DNA from: Haliclona indistincta
Lineage: Eukaryota; Porifera; Demospongiae; Haplosclerida; Chalinidae
Direction: 5' to 3'
NCBI GenBank assembly: GCA_964017065.1
Contig: OZ024787.1
Location: 6,135,301 to 6,199,300 of the forward strand
DNA: 64,000 nucleotides
Part shown: piece by piece, positions 60,201-64,000 of the stretch
How positions within the stretch are numbered: the stretch's first letter is position 1
Layout of the letters: each line of letters opens with the position of its first letter
Made by a program: the position numbers and the translations under genes
The notes under the pieces: model-generated
The model's input: only the letters and a program-made list of their open reading frames with translations
What the model was told of the DNA's origin: nothing
Databases searched by the model: none

Positions 60201-63200
60201 ACCCGGGGTTTGAATGGACGAAGCCCCTCACCACTTTCGGCATTTTTAAGGCCCGGAAATGCATTCTTGGGCAAAGAATATGGTCTAAACTGTGCTGTTT
60301 GCTAACCTGGATGCCACCAGGTTTTTGTATCAGTCATCAGGGCTAAACAAAGACCAAAATTGGCTGAAAAATGACGAGGTCGTAGCACTTAAGCGGCTTC
60401 AGTTCCGAAGTGGGAGTGGCCAACTCAGAGTTTAGTAAATGGTCGTAAACTTTGACATGCCAGGAAAAACAGTGCTAGTTTGGAACAGCTAGCGTACTGC
60501 ATGTTGTAGAAAATTGCAAGACAAACTGTCTGTTCAGAGCAAGTCAAATTTTTATCAAAATAATTCAGTAACTAAAGGGTTAAGAGGACGGATACCCTTA
60601 TACTAAAATGGCAATTCTGTTTCAATCACGAAAAAACCATGTACATTTGTGCAATAAACAAATGTACAGTGCTGTTGTTTTTTCTGATCTGCAGCAAATC
60701 AAAAACATTGTTAATTCATACATGTACCTGTCACATTAAAGGCTAGTTTATTCTGGGCAACAAAGCAATCGCGATAATTATTCTTTCAGTGCGAATAAAT
60801 GGATTATGCCAAAGATTTACCAAAGAACAGGATAGGAAACCGTCCAATTATCACCTTGACGAGCGATCAGTCCGTGTTGTCCACAGACGTGCACATTATT
60901 TATATGCATGAGAGGTCATGGTGGATCTGTAGCCAGTGAAGGGTGTTGTTCAGAGTGTTCAAACAGCAATTTGGCGATTATATTAGTACAGATTCCGCCC
61001 ATCAAAATTCTTATGTCTTCTATGCTATTTTATAAGTGCAACTGCCATCTACTATGTAATTTCGCCATGTGCAATGGTAGCAAGACTCCTACCATAGAAT
61101 TTGGGACTGTATTTCTTCAGCCTTGCCTATGAAATCATAATTGGGAACCTGTAGCGTAAGGTTGGCCCTACTGGAATAGATGTCTTACTCGCACGTAGAG
61201 CAGGCCGTCAAGCTGCAGCCACCATCAATTGTATGCCACGAAACAGCTGTTATCGCCTGTTTGGCACTTGACACCAAAATTAAATTCGCCAAAACGCAAA
61301 ATCTGTGATTCGCCAAAATTTTGACCCTCTAAGGCGGATAAATTTTGGGCGTTCAAAATTTTTGGTATGGTTCAAATTTTTGTGGGTTTAATTTTCGATC
61401 TGCAGTCGGTGATCGAAAATAAAATCCTGTTGAAAATAACTGGCTATACGGTACGCTCACATGAGCAGTTTCGGTAAATCTATGATTGCCGTATAGCGGA
61501 TATACATAGTGACCGGATACATAGTGACGAAAAGATTCTTGACCTTTCTTGTCACTTTTCTCAAATGACTTTGTATTAGCAGTAAGAATTTTCACAACTT
61601 CGTGGTGCTAAACGCGACAACGTGGAGTGTTTCACAGCAAATGTATTGAGGCAATACCATTATTTTCGATGGTCAAATATTTCGTTAGTAAAATTTTAGA
61701 ATTTTTGATACTCACTCGCCATTCGAAAATAAAATCCTGGCTAAAATTTTTTGCCCTTCATCTCGAACTCAATGGCAAACATATAGTCGAATGTTGGAGA
61801 ACTGTATAGTCGTTAAACCACGCCATCCACGTTTTAGTATTAGTTATTGCCCTCACGCGAGGGCATTAACCGACCGACATTAATGACCGCGGGAAAGTCG
61901 CTTGCCCGAGTAACGATGGGCTTTAGCCTCGATCTGTTTGCACGAGAAAATTTTGGGCGTTCAAAATTTTTGGTATGGTTCAAATTTTTGTGGGTTTAAT
62001 TTTCGATCTGCAGTCGGTGATCGAAAATAAAATCCTGTTGAAAATAACTGGCTATACGGTACGCTCACATGAGCAGTTTCGGTAAATCTATGATTGCCGT
62101 ATAGCGGGTAATTTTGGCAGGAGGAAACTTTGGCGAATTGGCGAATCGTCGAGCATTCGCCAAATTAAAATTCGCCAATATCTGCTTTTTCTATTGCAGT
62201 AATACGTGAGCCAGGCACTTGACACCAAAATTAAATTCGCCAAAACGCAAAATCTGTGATTCGCCAAAATTTTGACCCTCCAAAATTACCTGCTATACGG
62301 TATGCCTGCCCTCAGGTGCTTTGCACTCAGCTCAGCATCACGCCTTAGTGACCATGTATATCTTGTGGAATTTCATATAAGGCCTTGCCCCACTTATTAA
62401 TAATTTATTTATTATCACTGTATTACTGTTTTCTCTACCATCTATAGCTTCTTTACCTGCGGTATGCAGAACTGAGTTGGATGTGGTATTTGCTGTTGCT
62501 CTCTATTCTCCCGAAGAGGGTACTCCCAACTTCACCCCCTTGACAACATTTGTGTCCGAAACTGTCGCAGATTTAGGTGATCTTGTTAATGTCAGAGTCG
62601 GTGTTGTGTACTTCTCAAATCAAGCCAGTGTTGCTATCGGACTAGGCCAGCATACTACTGTAGAATCATTCATGACTGCTTTGAATGCTGCAAGTACGAA
62701 CATAGGTAGTAATACTGTGATTTTAGCGGAAGGCATCGAAGCTGCTGTTGGACAACTAAGCGGTGGACGGCCAGATGTAAGAAAGGTCATTGTGGTTGTG
62801 TCTCAAAGAACAACTTCAAATATTGAACAAAGTGTAGAGACCGCTAACACTGCCAAGCAACAAAGAATAGAAATCATCGGTGCTGGAATAGGTGGCGATG
62901 ATGTCAGAAATGAGCTTGGGCGGATAGCTACTGAACTAGCTGATGACCATGTGTTCACAACTACTGACCAGACAGCAGCTGGGATACAAAGTCTTGCTGC
63001 ATCAACCAATGAAACAGTTTGCACTGGTAAGTAGTTATTGTGTGTTTTCTTAACATCTTGTGTAGAGAATTTTTAAAAAAATGAAGCATGTTACTGCTTT
63101 TACAACCAGATTTATTCTGTTTAGACATTTTTAACATTATGATAAAATGTGCTTGTATCAGAACAAAAAGTTGTAAAAGCATCATCCCTACAGACCACCC

Positions 63201-64000
63201 ATATGCTACGTATAAAGCGAACACTTTTGAACTGCAAATGCAATCGTTCACAAAAGCGTTTGAAAAATAAATTTACACTTAATTTAAAAAACAATCGTTC
63301 GAGAGTGTCACAGTGCTTCATAGTTTGTTATTAATTTCATCATAGCACATTCCTGAGCTGGTGTTCAGAGCTTGCAAAAAGTATTCTTTAATAGAAATAT
63401 CTTCATGGAACTGTCATGTGCGATGATGCATTGTTTCTTTATGACCTCAGCATCCTAATAGTCACGGTCATGGCGTGTTATTCACATTGCTGTTCAACGC
63501 TATAGAAGGATGAACAGAACCTAAACTATTATTTGACACGTACTGTATTTACTTGTCTTGACATTATTGTTTTTTTTTTCCTTTCAGTTCTTTCCTGTAG
63601 TGCTATCTTGGATATTGTCATTGTTGTAGACCAGTCTGGTAGCATCAACTCCGAAGAATATTCAAATTTGACTCAATTTCTATCTAATTTAACCAGCAGC
63701 TTTCAAATTGGTCCAGATGCTGTACAAGTTGGCATTGTTCGTTTTGATACAACAGCTTCTTTGGTTTATAGATTAGGAGAATTATCAAGGTCTCAGCTAA
63801 TAATGAACATACGAAATCTTCCTAGACAATCTTTAAATGGATTTACTAATATCGCAGATGGATTACTATTGGCTGAAAGAGAATTTATGAGTAATAGGAC
63901 CAGATCAAATGCAAAGAGAGTAATACTTTTGATAACCGATGGAGTAGCCAATAGAGGAGGAGATCCAGTGCCAATAGCTATAAATATCAGGAACGGTGGT
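57207..64000 (+). CDS. Secreted multi-VWA-domain protein (5' part, continues beyond window)
   Basis: Exons 57207-57230, 57294-57336, 57392-57973, 62448-63026 and 63587->64000 join in phase. The first two encode a signal peptide (MYVFYLVVVLLLGQHLQLG..). Three VWA domains follow, one per exon with phase-1 borders, each bracketed by Cys. VWA1 has an intact MIDAS: DSSGS, the Thr region GFTYTDRG and ITDGQSQDE. VWA2 has lost it, with AVALYSPEEG in place of DxSxS and VVSQRTTS in place of the TDG strand. VWA3 again has DQSGS, GFTNIADG and LITDGVANRGG. VWA arrays like this occur in collagen VI, matrilins and many invertebrate matrix proteins, where MIDAS sites bind ligands through a divalent cation. 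The exact orthologue cannot be named without the 3' part. Confidence 0.85.
58161..58360. mobile_element. TACCGTA-family MITE
   Basis: Imperfect terminal inverted repeats TACCGTAGATCTGGAAATTTTC and GAAAATTTCTAGATTTACGGTA. About 200 bp in total, with TA-compatible ends. Confidence 0.75.
58780..59294. mobile_element. 515-bp foldback element
   Basis: Outer ends CAAGTCACCT and AGGTGACTTG. Arms share CTTGTAGCATAG.., GTTGCTTGGGCTAAGCAAAG, CCTAACCTATCCAG and GTACA(T/C)GAAGCAGCTAAG in inverted orientation around a centre near 59037. Non-coding. Confidence 0.85.
59506..59535. repeat. Perfect 13-bp stem hairpin
   Basis: AACCAGTGAGTCT, a 4-base AGTA loop, then AGACTCACTGGTT. It is intronic and does not belong to a recognised element. 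Confidence 0.9.
59987..60583. mobile_element. piggyBac-like MITE bounded by TTAA
   Basis: The left end is TTAACCCTTTAA and the right end TAAAGGGTTAA, giving TTAA at both borders and CCCTTTA inverted termini, as in piggyBac-type elements. The 597-bp interior has no transposase-like frame. Confidence 0.75.
61264..62302. repeat. Rearranged repeat cluster: two direct repeat pairs and a MITE
   Basis: A 160-bp sequence (AAATTTTGGGCGTTC.. ATTGCCGTATAGCGG) appears without visible difference at 61340-61499 and 61948-62107. A 66-bp sequence (GCACTTGACACCAAAATTAA.. GACCCTC) appears at 61264-61329 and 62215-62280. The second 66-bp copy lies inside a MITE (62095-62302) with termini CCGTATAGCGGGTAATTTTG and its complement. 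The arrangement suggests MITE insertion followed by duplication or unequal exchange. Confidence 0.85.

Larger units (their letters stand above)
57974..62447. other. Large intron of the VWA gene, filled with mobile elements
   Basis: This 4.5-kb intron separates VWA1 from VWA2. It contains a MITE (58161-58360), a foldback (58780-59294), a perfect hairpin (59506-59535), a TTAA-bounded MITE (59987-60583) and rearranged repeats with another MITE (61264-62302). No additional VWA exon or other gene was found in it. Confidence 0.75.

Noticed and set aside
60049..60264. 71-codon minus-strand frame inside the TTAA-bounded MITE as a transposase piece
   Set aside because: Too short and without a DDD/DDE-type pattern.

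Overview
The window is eukaryotic and metazoan. Genes are split by many short introns (often 50-100 bp, GT..AG), the DNA is AT-rich, and it is full of foldback elements and MITEs. The conserved genes (CEP83, kanadaptin/SLC4A1AP, ALG1, LAMTOR3) are animal-type. The compact introns together with expanded sacsin-like, CARD and VWA genes suggest a sponge, probably a demosponge such as Amphimedon. The species is inferred, not proven. All gene models were assembled by hand from reading frame, splice signals and remembered protein families.

Positions 1-45.4 kb hold a segmental array built from a repeated unit: a giant sacsin-like gene on the minus strand, head-to-head with a small SERHL-type alpha/beta hydrolase gene on the plus strand. 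Sacsin-like copy 1 (<1..4418) runs off the left edge. Copy 2 (12687..27794) and copy 3 (29388..42673) are complete, and each has one uninterrupted exon of about 12.46 kb. Each copy encodes three GHKL-ATPase-type sacsin repeat regions, a DnaJ segment with HPD, and a C-terminal HEPN domain. Copy 2 alone has three extra 5' exons that encode a CARD, a helical segment and an unnamed domain, all spliced in frame to the sacsin body. Only the hydrolase beside copy 3 (42808..45399) is intact; those beside copies 1 and 2 have decayed. Between copies 1 and 2 lie a 4.4-kb foldback element with a 5-bp target duplication, a hairpin MITE, a Mutator-like element with 9-bp duplications carrying a tRNA-like Pol III box pair, and a TA-flanked MITE.

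Positions 45.6-56.9 kb are a dense housekeeping block: CEP83 (+), kanadaptin (-), ALG1 (+), LAMTOR3 (-), and a small predicted single-pass membrane protein (-). Kanadaptin and ALG1 are head-to-head with 131 bp between start codons. CEP83/kanadaptin and ALG1/LAMTOR3 converge at their 3' ends.

Positions 57.2-64 kb carry the 5' part of a secreted multi-VWA protein, with one exon per VWA domain. Its 4.5-kb intron contains foldbacks, a piggyBac-like TTAA MITE and members of the TACCGTATAGC MITE family.

The most unusual object is the CARD-sacsin-DnaJ-HEPN gene inside a tandem sacsin array that shows signs of gene conversion. It resembles the layout of a chaperone-like or NLR-like innate-immunity or cell-death gene family, but that role is inference.
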